A stretch of 64,000 nucleotides of DNA. Source: Bacteroidaceae bacterium (GTDB lineage Bacteria; Bacteroidota; Bacteroidia; Bacteroidales; Bacteroidaceae). This document shows, piece after piece, positions 8,703 through 18,267 of this stretch (the stretch's first letter is position 1; each line of letters opens with the position of its first letter). Under the pieces are notes generated by a model. That model made no database searches and was not told where the DNA came from. It saw nothing but the letters and a program-made list of their open reading frames with translations. The DNA lies in NCBI GenBank assembly GCA_024398665.1, contig JAKSIS010000007.1, positions 1 through 64,000 of the forward strand, given 5' to 3'. Position numbers and translations under genes: made by a program.

Positions 8703-9506
8703 TTATCTGTTAAGAAACGGAAGATAAGATGAGAGCACCTTATTAATCATAGCGTCCACGCCGTTCGATGTCATGGTGGCGCCGGTCACGCCGTCAACCT
8801 GATACGGAGAGTTCTTGTCAGCCTTTCCGCTCTTGACGACCTTGAGGGCTGCCTGTCCGTTTTCCACGACCTTCTTGCCCTGGAAGCTTTCCTGGAACTT
8901 CACGCTTTCCTTGATTTCAGCGCCAAGACCCGGTGTTTCCGATGCGTGTGAGAAATAGATGCCATAGACTGTATTGCGGTCCTCATTGAGGGCGATATAG
9001 CCCCAGATTGCGCCCCACAGTCCCTGTCCGTTCATGGGAATGACATACTTTGTCTGTCCGTCAACTTCAGCAGTGAAGACATGCAGATTGCCGGACTTGA
9101 ATTCAGAATTGTAGCTGGTGTTGAATTCGCCGTCATATGCCACCAGAGAACCGTCGGCCTTCATGAGCATGTCAGCCTTGACAGTGCTGTCGTAGATGCC
9201 TGAAACATCGGACTGGTTCCTTATGTTCAGTGCTGACAGTATCTGTTTCTTGGTGTCGTTGACCACATTGGCGTCCTGGCGGGACTTGAGGGTCTGCGAA
9301 ACGAATACCAGAAGGAAGGCCACCACAATGACCATGACAGCTGCGTAAACTATGGTATACACATTGCTGCTGGTGTCCAGGCCCTTCTTCTCTACAATCT
9401 CTTCAAACTCGCTCTTGGGAGCATTGCACAGCGGGCACTGCTCAGGAGCCTGCTTTCCTTCGTGGACATAGCCACAGACTTTGCATTTGAATTTTTTCGT
9501 AGCCAT
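8703..9506 (-). CDS. nqrC: Na+-NQR subunit C with an N-terminal rubredoxin domain
   Basis: NqrC carries a covalently bound FMN in the sodium-pumping NADH:quinone oxidoreductase. The last 220 residues are ordinary NqrC: one membrane helix (about 43-66) and a periplasmic FMN domain ending in DGVTGATMTS, where Thr244 is the expected flavin-linked residue. The unusual part is the first 40 residues, a rubrerythrin-type rubredoxin domain with Cys8-x2-Cys11 and Cys24-x2-Cys27 (KCKVCGYVHEG, EQCPLCNAPKSEF). The start ATG 9506 lies 7 bp after the nqrB stop, so the extra domain is clearly inside the operon's reading frame. This cytosolic iron site could add an electron input or a sensor to the pump; that is inference. 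Confidence 0.93.
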   Translation of the reverse strand: MATKKFKCKVCGYVHEGKQAPEQCPLCNAPKSEFEEIVEKKGLDTSSNVYTIVYAAVMVIVVAFLLVFVSQTLKSRQDANVVNDTKKQILSALNIRNQSDVSGIYDSTVKADMLMKADGSLVAYDGEFNTSYNSEFKSGNLHVFTAEVDGQTKYVIPMNGQGLWGAIWGYIALNEDRNTVYGIYFSHASETPGLGAEIKESVKFQESFQGKKVVENGQAALKVVKSGKADKNSPYQVDGVTGATMTSNGVDAMINKVLSSYLPFLNR

Positions 9507-9513
9507 GATCCAG

Positions 9514-10680
9514 TTATTTAGCGGTTCGTTTTGCACGTCTGTTCACATTCTTCTGGACTACACAGTAGTCAATGAGCGGAGCGAAGCAGTTCATGAGCAG
9601 TATGGCCAGCATCATGCCTTCGGGGAATCCGGGGTTCATGACACGGATAAGTATGGCCATTGCACCGATCAGGAAGCCGTATATCCACTTGCCGCATTCG
9701 GTACGGGCCGATGTGACAGGGTCAGTTGCCATGAATACGGCACCGAAGCAGAAGCCGCCCACGCAGAGATGCTCATACCAGGGCATTGCAGCTACGGCGT
9801 TGCCTTCAGGACCCCATGCGTTGAACACCAGGGCCATGATGATGCCGCCGGCGAACACTGACAGCATGGTCTTCCAGCTTGCTATTCCGGTGTAGAGGAG
9901 AAGCAGGGCGCCAAGTGCTATTGCAATGACGCTGGTCTCACCCACTGAACCGGGAATGAAGCCCAGGAATTCGTCCATGATGCTGAAACCGCTGCTGATA
10001 CCCGTTGCTGCAGCACCAAGCGGAGTTGCAGCTGAAATGGCATCGATGTCAGCACCCAGGCCGCATATGGTGTGGTCAACCACCCATACGGTGTCACCTG
10101 AGATGACTGTGGGATAAGCGAAGAAGATGAATGCACGGGTAATCAGGGCCACGTTCAGGAAGTTCATGCCTGTACCGCCGAATATTTCCTTTGCGAATAT
10201 GACCGAGAATGCCACTGCAACTGCAAGAATCCACAACGGGCAGGTAGCCGGAACAATCAGGGGGATGATGAAACCTGATACCAGATAACCCTCCTGGATT
10301 TCCTCATGCTTCCACTGGGCTACGGTGAATTCGATTGCAAGACCTACAACGTATGATACGATCAGTCTGGGCAGAACAGCCAGGAAGCCGAACCAGAACC
10401 TGTTCCAGAATGTGGCCTGTTCAAGCAGACCGGCCATTGCATAGTTCTGATAGCCCACGTTGTACATGCCGAACAGCATTGCGGGGCAAAGTGCAATGAC
10501 GACCATGATCATCATGCGCTTGCTGTCAAACGAATCGTGAATGTTCACGCCGTTCCTGGAAGTGGTGTTCGGGACATAGAGGAAGGATTCGAAACCCTCA
10601 TAAAGCGAACGGAAGGCATGCAGTTTGCCGCCTTCATCGAAGTTCGGTTTGATTTTGTCAAGATAATTTCTTAAACTCAT
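9514..10680 (-). CDS. nqrB: Na+-NQR subunit B
   Basis: NqrB is the large membrane subunit forming the Na+ path and holding a covalent FMN and riboflavin. The 388-residue product has about ten hydrophobic segments. The FMN-linked threonine is expected in SVGETSVIAIALGAL. The C-terminal MATDPVTSARTECGKW block is also characteristic. It starts 12 bp after the nqrA stop and is followed 7 bp later by nqrC. Confidence 0.96.
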   Translation of the reverse strand: MSLRNYLDKIKPNFDEGGKLHAFRSLYEGFESFLYVPNTTSRNGVNIHDSFDSKRMMIMVVIALCPAMLFGMYNVGYQNYAMAGLLEQATFWNRFWFGFLAVLPRLIVSYVVGLAIEFTVAQWKHEEIQEGYLVSGFIIPLIVPATCPLWILAVAVAFSVIFAKEIFGGTGMNFLNVALITRAFIFFAYPTVISGDTVWVVDHTICGLGADIDAISAATPLGAAATGISSGFSIMDEFLGFIPGSVGETSVIAIALGALLLLYTGIASWKTMLSVFAGGIIMALVFNAWGPEGNAVAAMPWYEHLCVGGFCFGAVFMATDPVTSARTECGKWIYGFLIGAMAILIRVMNPGFPEGMMLAILLMNCFAPLIDYCVVQKNVNRRAKRTAK

Positions 10681-10692
10681 AGTCTTCCTGTT

Positions 10693-12045
10693 TTAGGCCA
10701 TTTCGGCGCGGAGGTTATTCAAGCCCTCACGGACAATGCGCTGGAGCTCAAGCTTTGATGAATCTACAAACTCGCAGAGTGCGAAGTCTTCAGGAGCGAC
10801 TTCATAGATGCCGTATGCCTCCATCTTGTCGATGTTGCCGGTAATGATGGCCTTGATGAGGTATTCCGGATAAATGTCCATGGGGAATACGCGGTCGTAT
10901 TCGCCTGACATGATCATATGGCGTTCGCCGCCCTTGATGCGGGCGTCAATGCTGTACTGCTTCTTTGCCGGTGACAGCCATGAGAAGAACGAACGGCTTA
11001 CGCTGAAATGGTTGAATCGCGGAGCTATCCAGCCCAGCAGCTCATTCACGTCATCACCTTCAGGAATGACGGTCACCATGTTGGCGAATGCGCCCAGATA
11101 GTCTTCCTTTGTGGCCTTCACGCCGGTCAGGACGTTTCCGTTTATGATGCGTATATGCTCATTGCGGTTCAGACGGCCGTCAAGAACCGATGACAGCCTG
11201 GCACCCAGAATGACTTTCATGTACTGGGGGTTGACAACCTCCTCGCCTGCCACTGCAATGACGCGGGTCATGTCAGCGACGCCCCTGTTGAACAGGCGTC
11301 CTATGAAGATGACTGCTTCAGGATCAATTGTCCATACCACCTCGCCTTTGTTCACAGGTCTGATGCGGTTAATCTGAACGCCCACATTGCCTGCCGGATG
11401 TGCGCCCTTGAATGCGTACAGGTCAACGTTCTTGGCCTGTGTCAGGGTCGGGTCAGTCTGTGAGGCGCTGATACCCAGAGTAGTCGGGGCAATCTTTGCA
11501 ATTGCACTGAGTCCTGTCTGGAAATCCAGTTCGTTTCCTTTCAGGACGAATTCGAAGTCAGGTGCCAGCGGTTTTGAGTCGAAGGACGATACGAAGATGC
11601 CGCGGGGGCTGTCTTCAGGATTGGCGATGACGTCATAGGGACGCTGACGGAAGAATGCGAAAAGACCCGATTCAAGGAGTGCGTTCTTCACTTCCTCACC
11701 TGAGAGGGACTGTACGCTCTTGGTTCCGAACTCGACATACTTCTGTTCTGCATCGGGCTTGACCACAATGCTGAGAACCTTACGGCGGGCACCGCGGTTC
11801 ACTGATTCGACAACACCGCTGACAGGTGACGTGAATTTCACCTGCGGATGGTTCTTGTCAATGAACAGGGCCTCACCCGCCTTCACGGTCTGCTGTTCCT
11901 TGACAACCGGCTTGGGAGTCACTCCGGTGAAGTCATCGGGACACAGTGCGTATGTCTCCGAAAGACCCATCACGGCGAGATCCTTTGCGGGAGTGCCCAG
12001 CAACTTGATGTCCAGACCTTTACGTAAACGGATTGTTTCTGCCAT
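10693..12045 (-). CDS. nqrA: Na+-NQR subunit A
   Basis: NqrA is the peripheral, cofactor-free subunit on the cytosolic side, involved in quinone binding. The 450-residue protein begins MAETIRLRKGLDIKLLGTPAK and has the family blocks KFTSPVSGVVESVNRGARRKVLSI and MDIYPEYLIKAIITGNIDKMEAYGI. ATG 12045 was chosen over a frame opening at 12135 because it gives the conserved N-terminus. It is the first gene of nqrA-F. I see no perfect TAnnTTTG upstream; TATATTTTG at 12099-12107 (minus) is one base too long. Confidence 0.96.
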   Translation of the reverse strand: MAETIRLRKGLDIKLLGTPAKDLAVMGLSETYALCPDDFTGVTPKPVVKEQQTVKAGEALFIDKNHPQVKFTSPVSGVVESVNRGARRKVLSIVVKPDAEQKYVEFGTKSVQSLSGEEVKNALLESGLFAFFRQRPYDVIANPEDSPRGIFVSSFDSKPLAPDFEFVLKGNELDFQTGLSAIAKIAPTTLGISASQTDPTLTQAKNVDLYAFKGAHPAGNVGVQINRIRPVNKGEVVWTIDPEAVIFIGRLFNRGVADMTRVIAVAGEEVVNPQYMKVILGARLSSVLDGRLNRNEHIRIINGNVLTGVKATKEDYLGAFANMVTVIPEGDDVNELLGWIAPRFNHFSVSRSFFSWLSPAKKQYSIDARIKGGERHMIMSGEYDRVFPMDIYPEYLIKAIITGNIDKMEAYGIYEVAPEDFALCEFVDSSKLELQRIVREGLNNLRAEMA

Positions 12046-12242
12046 TGTTTTGTTTATAATAGTTTTGAATTGTGATTCCAAAATCGTGCGCGAAATTACA
12101 AAATATATCGGTCCGTTATACGCGCACGGGAGCAAACAGTTATCAACAACCGCCCCGAATTGACATATTTGTAAGGATAATTTTAGGTGATAAACTGTTA
12201 GTAACTTTTTTTAAAAAGATGTGGATTCTGCCGTCATAGCAT

Positions 12243-12250
12243 TAACTTTG
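12243..12250 (+). promoter_or_regulatory. -7 promoter element for tamB
   Basis: TAACTTTG on the plus strand, a consensus match. It lies downstream of the GTG/ATG codons near 12220, so these cannot be the tamB start, and 24 nt before the TTG at 12275. Confidence 0.6.
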
Positions 12251-12274
12251 CATTTTGGAAAACAAGTATCCGTT

Positions 12275-15200
12275 TTGAAAGCCGGAAGAATACTACATAT
12301 CGTCATTGCAGTGCTGTTCACCCTGTTTCTGGGCGGGCATTTCCTGATGAACGACCGCAGGATCCAGGAGAACGCGGCCGGTCATCTGGTCAGCATCGCC
12401 CAGTCCGCCCTGGGCACCGGCGCAAGTGCGGAAAGAGTCCAGTTTGTGTATCCTTTCGGCATTTCCGTTGACGGGCTGACTCTCTATGACAGGTCACAGG
12501 ACACACTGGCCCACATGGCATCGGCCACCCTGCGTTTCAAGCCCCTGCAGCTGCTTCGGCACAAGATGAGCATAACCAGCATCAGACTCCAGAATCCGGA
12601 CATAAGGCTGTCCGCTGACAGCGCCGGAGCAGAGCCGAACTGGGCGTTTCTTACGGAACTTTCTGGCGGCGACAGCACAAAAGCCATGTCATTCAGGGCG
12701 AACTCCATCATCATAAGAAACGGCAGTGTAAAATATAATTTAAAATCAGCCCCTGTCACTGACAGCGTCTTCAACACCGGCCATATAGGAATTTCAGGGC
12801 TCAACGCCAACCTGTCGCTCAAGAGCATGGACAGGGATTCGCTGGCATTCATCATAAGGAAACTTGAATTTGCGGAACAGTCCGGATTCCGTCTTTCCGA
12901 TGCCAGGGGCGGCGTTGCCATAGGCCACGGCATGTCAAAAGCTGACGGTCTGTTCATGCAGACTCCGTCAAGCCGCATCTCCATAATAGGACTTACGGCA
13001 AACCGCGGTCTGGGCAAGTCCGATGTCCCGTTTGAACTGGACGCTGAAATTGCCGCAGCCGTAACCGGGCGTGACTTCATGGCGTTCTGCCCCAGACTGG
13101 AATGCATGACTGACCAGATTGTGCTGAACCTTACCGCGGGTATGGACGGCAGCCGTATAGGACTGACTAGACTGGCCGTGGGGACGACAGACAATTCGTC
13201 CGTACTGGCAGCTGACGGCGTGCTGCACATATCGGACCCTATCGGTGAATCGGACATTGAAACGTTCAATTTTTCCGGAAAGACCGATGCCGGACTACCC
13301 TCGTGGATTGAAAGCCAGTTCGCATGTTTCAACCTTACGCTGCCTGACCTGCTGCATGAACTTGGAGAGGGAACGTTCACCGGCAGACTGGCCGGGAACC
13401 TGAAAGATGCCACCGCTGACATCAGCGCCAATTATGACTGCGGAAGCGTTGTGGCGCATGCCGGAATCAGGGACGACCGCTACACTGCCAGCATACAGGG
13501 TAAAGACGTCAGGCTGGACAGGTTGACGGGGAACAGCAGCCTGGGTCCCGGCAGCCTGAAACTTGAAGCCACGGCACGCCGTAACGGTTCCGGTTTCAGC
13601 GGAGAATTCAGGACCGTATCGCCATCGGCAGTCACCTACAAGGGTTACGTTTACCGCAACATAGGAATCAACGGCAGTTTCACACCGACATCGGCGGCTG
13701 CGGAAATCAGTTTCAATGACCGCAACGGCTCCATACTGGCCAATGCCGGACTGTCAAAGCATCCGGACGGCCCCGACATAACTCTTGCTCTCAGGGCTGA
13801 CAGCGTCAACCTGCAGGAATACAGGTTCTCGCAGACTGACGGCATGACCCTTTCCGCAATAGTGAACGCCAGCCTGCACGGTACCGATCCGGACCTGATG
13901 ACCGGCAGGATAACCGTTGACAGCCTGTACTACAGCGACTCTGAGGGAAGCTGGTTCATGAACAGCATGACCGTATCAAAAGGTGACGTTGAGGACAGCA
14001 ACCAAATGATATCCGTCTACGGTGATTTCATAAGTCTCTCCATGATAGGAGATTACAGACTCAGCACATTGCGCAGTTCAGTGCTGGCTGCAGTCAGTGA
14101 CGTGGTCCCCACCGTATCGGACATACTCCTGTCAAAGATGGGCTTGCGCACCATTCCGGCTTCACAGCCCAACACATTCCTTCTTGACATGCGTCTGGAC
14201 AACACGGAATTCATGGGGCCGGTCTTCCACACTCCGCTGCAGCTTGAAAGGCCGGCAACCGCCAGCTGTTACATAAACGATTCAGGCCATGCCATGTCCG
14301 CGGAACTGACAGTCCCGGCTGCCGCAGCACCGGCAGGCCGCATTGAAGGCGCCCACCTGAGACTGGAATCCCGTGACGGCAGCTGTTTCACCAACATACG
14401 CGGACTGATTGCAGGACAGGAAGGCGGCCGTTCTGACCTGAACGCCACATTCACCGCCGCAAGGGACTCGATTGACGGCCGCATAAGCTGTTCCGACATT
14501 GCAGACGGCATGTTTGAAGGGACTCTGGTAACGCATTCCAGACTTTTAGGATATGACCGCAGGAACGGATGGCTCAAATCATCCAGCACGGTCGACACCA
14601 CCGCAATTTTCCTCATTGACGCCCCATGGGACCTTTCCAGGACAACGGTTGCCACTGATTCCGGAAAGATTGGGATAAGCGGGTTCAGCCTGAAGAACGG
14701 CATGCAGTACTTCATGGCTGACGGTACGGTGTCAGCTGATTCGAGCGACATACTCAACCTGTCACTCCAGCAGATTGACCTGGACCATACGCTCACAATG
14801 CTGCACGCCAACAAGGCCCGTTTCAGGGGCACGGCGTCAGGCAGCATTTCCATTGCCGGGGTTCTGGACAATCCGGCGTTCTACGGTACGCTCCAGGCCG
14901 ATGATTTCGGCTTCATGGATTCATACCACGGACATCTTCTGGCGGACTGTTCATGGAACCGCGCGCTCCAGCGGGTGGACATTTCAGCCCGCACTGACGA
15001 CAACGGGCTGTCCGGGACCGGTATAACCGGCTATTATGACCCCAAGGCCGCTTATGTGGACTTTGACATTGACGCCGAACATACCGACCTGTATTTCCTG
15101 AACAGATGGACAAAATCCACATTCAGGGAAATGGGCGGACGCACCACCGGCAGCCTGAGACTGTTCGGCGGTCTGAAGACCCTTGACCTGGAAGGCACGG

Positions 15201-16633
15201 CATGTCTGGAAGACGGATACTTCATACAGGACGCCATCAGTTCCACCTTCATAATAAAGCATGACACGCTGCGTTTCGAACCGGGAAGGATGGTGTTCCG
15301 CGACATAGGCTTCTATGACGAGAATGACCATGACGGCATAATGACATGCATTCTCAACCATGACAATTTCAGGAACTGGAGGGTAAACTTCAATGCTGAT
15401 TTCGCTGACATGCAGGTCTACCGCCTGCCCCGCACCGAACAGGGCAGCATATACGCCGCCCTGCAGGCTGAAGGCAGCATGACACTCAGGTACGATGACC
15501 GCAGCGGGCTTGCCATTCAGGCCGATGTCAGGACTTCACCCGGCACGAGACTGGGGTACAGCAGTGCAAGTACCGTCCAGGACAACAGTTTCCTGACCAT
15601 AGTGGACCGCAATGCGCCGCGGCAGGAAGAGGCCGCTGACGGCAGCGCCAGGAAGAACGGCAAGGCCAGGAGATCAACGCCCCTGAACCTTGACTTCAAC
15701 GTCCAGTGCACTGACGATGCGGTAATTGACGTGGACATAAGCTCACTGTCAGGCATGTTCCGCGGCAGCGGTGACATTTCAGCCAAATACAACGCCACTG
15801 ACGGACTGACCCTGAACGGACTGTACAACGTCAACTACGGGCAGTGCGCGCTGTCGGTACAGGACATCATACGCAAGAATTTCTCGCTGCTTGAAAACAG
15901 TTATGTCAGGTTCAACGGTTCGCCGCAGAACACTGAAATGAACATACATACGTACCACAACGTGAATTCGGTATCAGTGTATGACCTGGATCCCAGCCTG
16001 GCTTCGAACAGCAACAACGTACGCGTAAGGTGTCTCATGGACATAACAGGAAGCATCCAGGAACCGTCATTGAGCTTTGACGTGGACATGCCTTCCGGTA
16101 CAGCGCAGGAAAAGGACATTCTGGCAAGCGCCACATCAACTGAAGAGCAGCGCAACCTGCAGTTCATGTACCTTCTGGCCATTGGACGCTTCTACACCTA
16201 TGACTACGCGCAGGCCGGCATGAACAGCATGGGCCCCAGCGCCATGGAATCAATAGTGAATTCGACCGTCAGCGGCCAGATAAACAACCTGCTGGCACAG
16301 GTGCTGGACAATGAGCATATCACGCTGTCAAGCAACGTGAGCGCCAGCAGCTACCTGTCAAATGATGCCACGAACCTGAACAACAAGGAACTTGAAGGAA
16401 TTCTTGAAGCCCGCCTGCTTGACAACCGCCTGCTGTTCAACGGCAATTTCGGTTACAGGGAGAACACCATAAACAACACGTCGAACTTCATTGGCGACTT
16501 TGAAATAAAGTACAAGCTGCTGCCGCGCCAGGGCATCAGTCTGAAGGGCTACAACAAGACCAATGACAAGTACTTCTCCAAGACCACGCTGACCACACAG
16601 GGTGTAGGAGTTGTCTTTGAAAGGGATTTCTGA
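12275..16633 (+). CDS. tamB: TamB-like translocation/assembly module protein
   Basis: This 1452-residue protein belongs to the TamB/YtfN (AsmA-like) family, envelope-spanning beta-helical bridges that work with an Omp85 partner in outer-membrane protein insertion or lipid transport. An N-terminal helix (KAGRILHIVIAVLFTLFLGG) anchors it in the inner membrane. A very long beta-rich, Asp/Ser/Gly-rich region follows. The C-terminal TamB domain, about 1150-1452, contains SGSI-type repeats, EEQRNLQFMYLLAIGRFY and a final beta strand ending in Phe. No ATG fits; the frame opens with GTG 12221, but a TAACTTTG element at 12243-12250 points to TTG 12275. No tamA/Omp85 gene is adjacent. Confidence 0.88.
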   Translation: MKAGRILHIVIAVLFTLFLGGHFLMNDRRIQENAAGHLVSIAQSALGTGASAERVQFVYPFGISVDGLTLYDRSQDTLAHMASATLRFKPLQLLRHKMSITSIRLQNPDIRLSADSAGAEPNWAFLTELSGGDSTKAMSFRANSIIIRNGSVKYNLKSAPVTDSVFNTGHIGISGLNANLSLKSMDRDSLAFIIRKLEFAEQSGFRLSDARGGVAIGHGMSKADGLFMQTPSSRISIIGLTANRGLGKSDVPFELDAEIAAAVTGRDFMAFCPRLECMTDQIVLNLTAGMDGSRIGLTRLAVGTTDNSSVLAADGVLHISDPIGESDIETFNFSGKTDAGLPSWIESQFACFNLTLPDLLHELGEGTFTGRLAGNLKDATADISANYDCGSVVAHAGIRDDRYTASIQGKDVRLDRLTGNSSLGPGSLKLEATARRNGSGFSGEFRTVSPSAVTYKGYVYRNIGINGSFTPTSAAAEISFNDRNGSILANAGLSKHPDGPDITLALRADSVNLQEYRFSQTDGMTLSAIVNASLHGTDPDLMTGRITVDSLYYSDSEGSWFMNSMTVSKGDVEDSNQMISVYGDFISLSMIGDYRLSTLRSSVLAAVSDVVPTVSDILLSKMGLRTIPASQPNTFLLDMRLDNTEFMGPVFHTPLQLERPATASCYINDSGHAMSAELTVPAAAAPAGRIEGAHLRLESRDGSCFTNIRGLIAGQEGGRSDLNATFTAARDSIDGRISCSDIADGMFEGTLVTHSRLLGYDRRNGWLKSSSTVDTTAIFLIDAPWDLSRTTVATDSGKIGISGFSLKNGMQYFMADGTVSADSSDILNLSLQQIDLDHTLTMLHANKARFRGTASGSISIAGVLDNPAFYGTLQADDFGFMDSYHGHLLADCSWNRALQRVDISARTDDNGLSGTGITGYYDPKAAYVDFDIDAEHTDLYFLNRWTKSTFREMGGRTTGSLRLFGGLKTLDLEGTACLEDGYFIQDAISSTFIIKHDTLRFEPGRMVFRDIGFYDENDHDGIMTCILNHDNFRNWRVNFNADFADMQVYRLPRTEQGSIYAALQAEGSMTLRYDDRSGLAIQADVRTSPGTRLGYSSASTVQDNSFLTIVDRNAPRQEEAADGSARKNGKARRSTPLNLDFNVQCTDDAVIDVDISSLSGMFRGSGDISAKYNATDGLTLNGLYNVNYGQCALSVQDIIRKNFSLLENSYVRFNGSPQNTEMNIHTYHNVNSVSVYDLDPSLASNSNNVRVRCLMDITGSIQEPSLSFDVDMPSGTAQEKDILASATSTEEQRNLQFMYLLAIGRFYTYDYAQAGMNSMGPSAMESIVNSTVSGQINNLLAQVLDNEHITLSSNVSASSYLSNDATNLNNKELEGILEARLLDNRLLFNGNFGYRENTINNTSNFIGDFEIKYKLLPRQGISLKGYNKTNDKYFSKTTLTTQGVGVVFERDF

Positions 16634-16668
16634 AAAAAAAGAACGGCCCCTTCCTGAGGAGCCGTCCA
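16632..16668 (-). terminator. Terminator after proS (convergent with tamB)
   Basis: ACGGCCCC (16643-16650) pairs imperfectly with GGAGCCGT (16658-16665), and on the minus strand is followed by TTCTTTTTTTT. It lies between the converging tamB and proS stops and serves mainly proS. Confidence 0.75.
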
Positions 16669-16691
16669 AAACATTCCCACCTTATATCATA

Positions 16692-18176
16692 TCAATAGGA
16701 GCGTGCGAACAGGACACGGCGGTGTGACGGTGCACCGGTGTACACGCACCGGCCTTCCTCAGTGGTGTCAAAGTCCATGGGTATGCAGCGGATGGTGGCC
16801 TTGGTCTCCTCCTTTATCTTTGCCTCAGTTTCAGGAGTTCCGTCCCAGTGTGCCAGGACAAAGTTGCCGGCCTCGATCTGTGTCTTGAACTCATCGTAGC
16901 TGTCAACCTTCACCATACGCTCGTCACGCCATGCCTTTGCCTTTTCGAAGATGGCCTTCTGCATTTCATCAAGAAGGGCGGGTATCGTGTCGGCAAGAGT
17001 GTCGAACTGAACATTCTCCTTCTCAAGAGTGTCACGGCGCATTATTTCAGCCGTGCCGTTCTCAAGGTCACGCATGCCCAAGGCAACGCGTACGGGAACA
17101 CCCTTCACCTCATAGTCGGCGAACTTGAAGCCGGGACGCTTGTTGTCAGCATCGTCATACTTCACGCTTATGCCCTTGGCACGGAGTGCGTCAACCAGAA
17201 CGTTCACCTTTGCACTTATCTTCTCAAGATCATCGGCTGTCTTGTAGATAGGTACGATGACCACCTGTATGGGAGCCAGTTTCGGGGGCAGCACCAGACC
17301 GTTGTCATCGGAATGGGCCATGATCAGGGCGCCCATAAGTCTTGTGGACACGCCCCATGACGTTGCCCATACATATTCCATGACATTGTCCTTGTTCACG
17401 AACTGGACGTCAAATGCCTTTGCGAAATTCTGGCCCAGGAAGTGTGACGTACCGCACTGCAGCGCCTTGCCGTCCTGTGTCATGGATTCAATGGTATATG
17501 TGTCAAGCGCACCTGCAAAGCGTTCGGTTTCGGACTTCACGCCACGGACTACCGGAACGGCCATGTAACCCTGCACGAAATCAGCATATACCTGCTGCAT
17601 GCGGCGGGCCTCCTGTTCGGCCTCCTCACGGGTGGCATGTGCGGTGTGGCCTTCCTGCCACAGGAATTCAGCCGTGCGCAGGAACAGGCGCGGACGCATT
17701 TCCCAGCGCATCACGTTAGCCCACTGGTTGCACAGTATAGGCAGGTCACGGTAAGACTTGATCCAGTTCTTGTATGTTGCCCAGATGATTGTTTCCGATG
17801 TGGGACGGACTATGAGTTCCTCCTCAAGTCTGGCAGCGGGGTCCACAATAACACCGCTCCCGTCTTCAGCGTTCTTGAGACGGTAATGTGTCACTACGGC
17901 GCATTCCTTGGCAAAGCCCTCGACATGTTCGGCCTCACGGCTCAGGTATGACTTGGGGATAAGCAGCGGGAAATAGGCATTGACATGACCGGTTTCCTTG
18001 AACTTGTCGTCAAGGGTACGCTGTATCTTCTCCCAGATGGCGTAGCCGTAGGGTTTGATCACCATGCAGCCGCGTACCGGAGCCTGTTCGGCCAGGTCCG
18101 CCTTCACCACCAGTTCGTTATACCACTGTGAATAGTTCTCGCTCCTCTTTGTAAGGTCTTTAAGTTCTTTTGCCAT
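16692..18176 (-). CDS. proS: Prolyl-tRNA synthetase (eukaryote/archaea-like type)
   Basis: A class II synthetase charging tRNA-Pro. The 494-residue length, absence of the bacterial editing insertion and the terminal Tyr (LFARSY) place it in the eukaryote/archaeal-like ProRS group that Bacteroidota use. Motif 2 is seen in [20 protein letters not shown]...[36 protein letters not shown] 18176 ([11 protein letters not shown]) was chosen over an upstream frame opening at 18239, since a TACCTTTG element lies at 18199-18206. It is transcribed alone and is divergent from the DUF5103 gene. Confidence 0.95.
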   Translation of the reverse strand: MAKELKDLTKRSENYSQWYNELVVKADLAEQAPVRGCMVIKPYGYAIWEKIQRTLDDKFKETGHVNAYFPLLIPKSYLSREAEHVEGFAKECAVVTHYRLKNAEDGSGVIVDPAARLEEELIVRPTSETIIWATYKNWIKSYRDLPILCNQWANVMRWEMRPRLFLRTAEFLWQEGHTAHATREEAEQEARRMQQVYADFVQGYMAVPVVRGVKSETERFAGALDTYTIESMTQDGKALQCGTSHFLGQNFAKAFDVQFVNKDNVMEYVWATSWGVSTRLMGALIMAHSDDNGLVLPPKLAPIQVVIVPIYKTADDLEKISAKVNVLVDALRAKGISVKYDDADNKRPGFKFADYEVKGVPVRVALGMRDLENGTAEIMRRDTLEKENVQFDTLADTIPALLDEMQKAIFEKAKAWRDERMVKVDSYDEFKTQIEAGNFVLAHWDGTPETEAKIKEETKATIRCIPMDFDTTEEGRCVYTGAPSHRRVLFARSY

Positions 18177-18198
18177 AGCTGTAGAAGTTTCTGGAGCG

Positions 18199-18206
18199 CA
18201 AAGGTA
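18199..18206 (-). promoter_or_regulatory. -7 promoter element for proS
   Basis: TACCTTTG on the minus strand, 22 nt before the proS ATG. No obvious -33 TTTG. Confidence 0.6.
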
Positions 18207-18249
18207 CTCAATTTTCAATGTCACGGGTTTAACTGACACTTAAAAATCA

Positions 18250-18257
18250 TATCTTTG
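18250..18257 (+). promoter_or_regulatory. -7 promoter element for the DUF5103 gene
   Basis: TATCTTTG on the plus strand, ending 10 nt before ATG 18268, which leaves room for only a very short leader. Confidence 0.6.
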
Positions 18258-18267
18258 TATTGGAACT

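Noticed and set aside
12484..13431. Long open frame (315 codons) antisense to tamB
   Set aside because: It is a shadow of the GC-rich tamB frame with no protein motifs or promoter; tamB itself is well supported.
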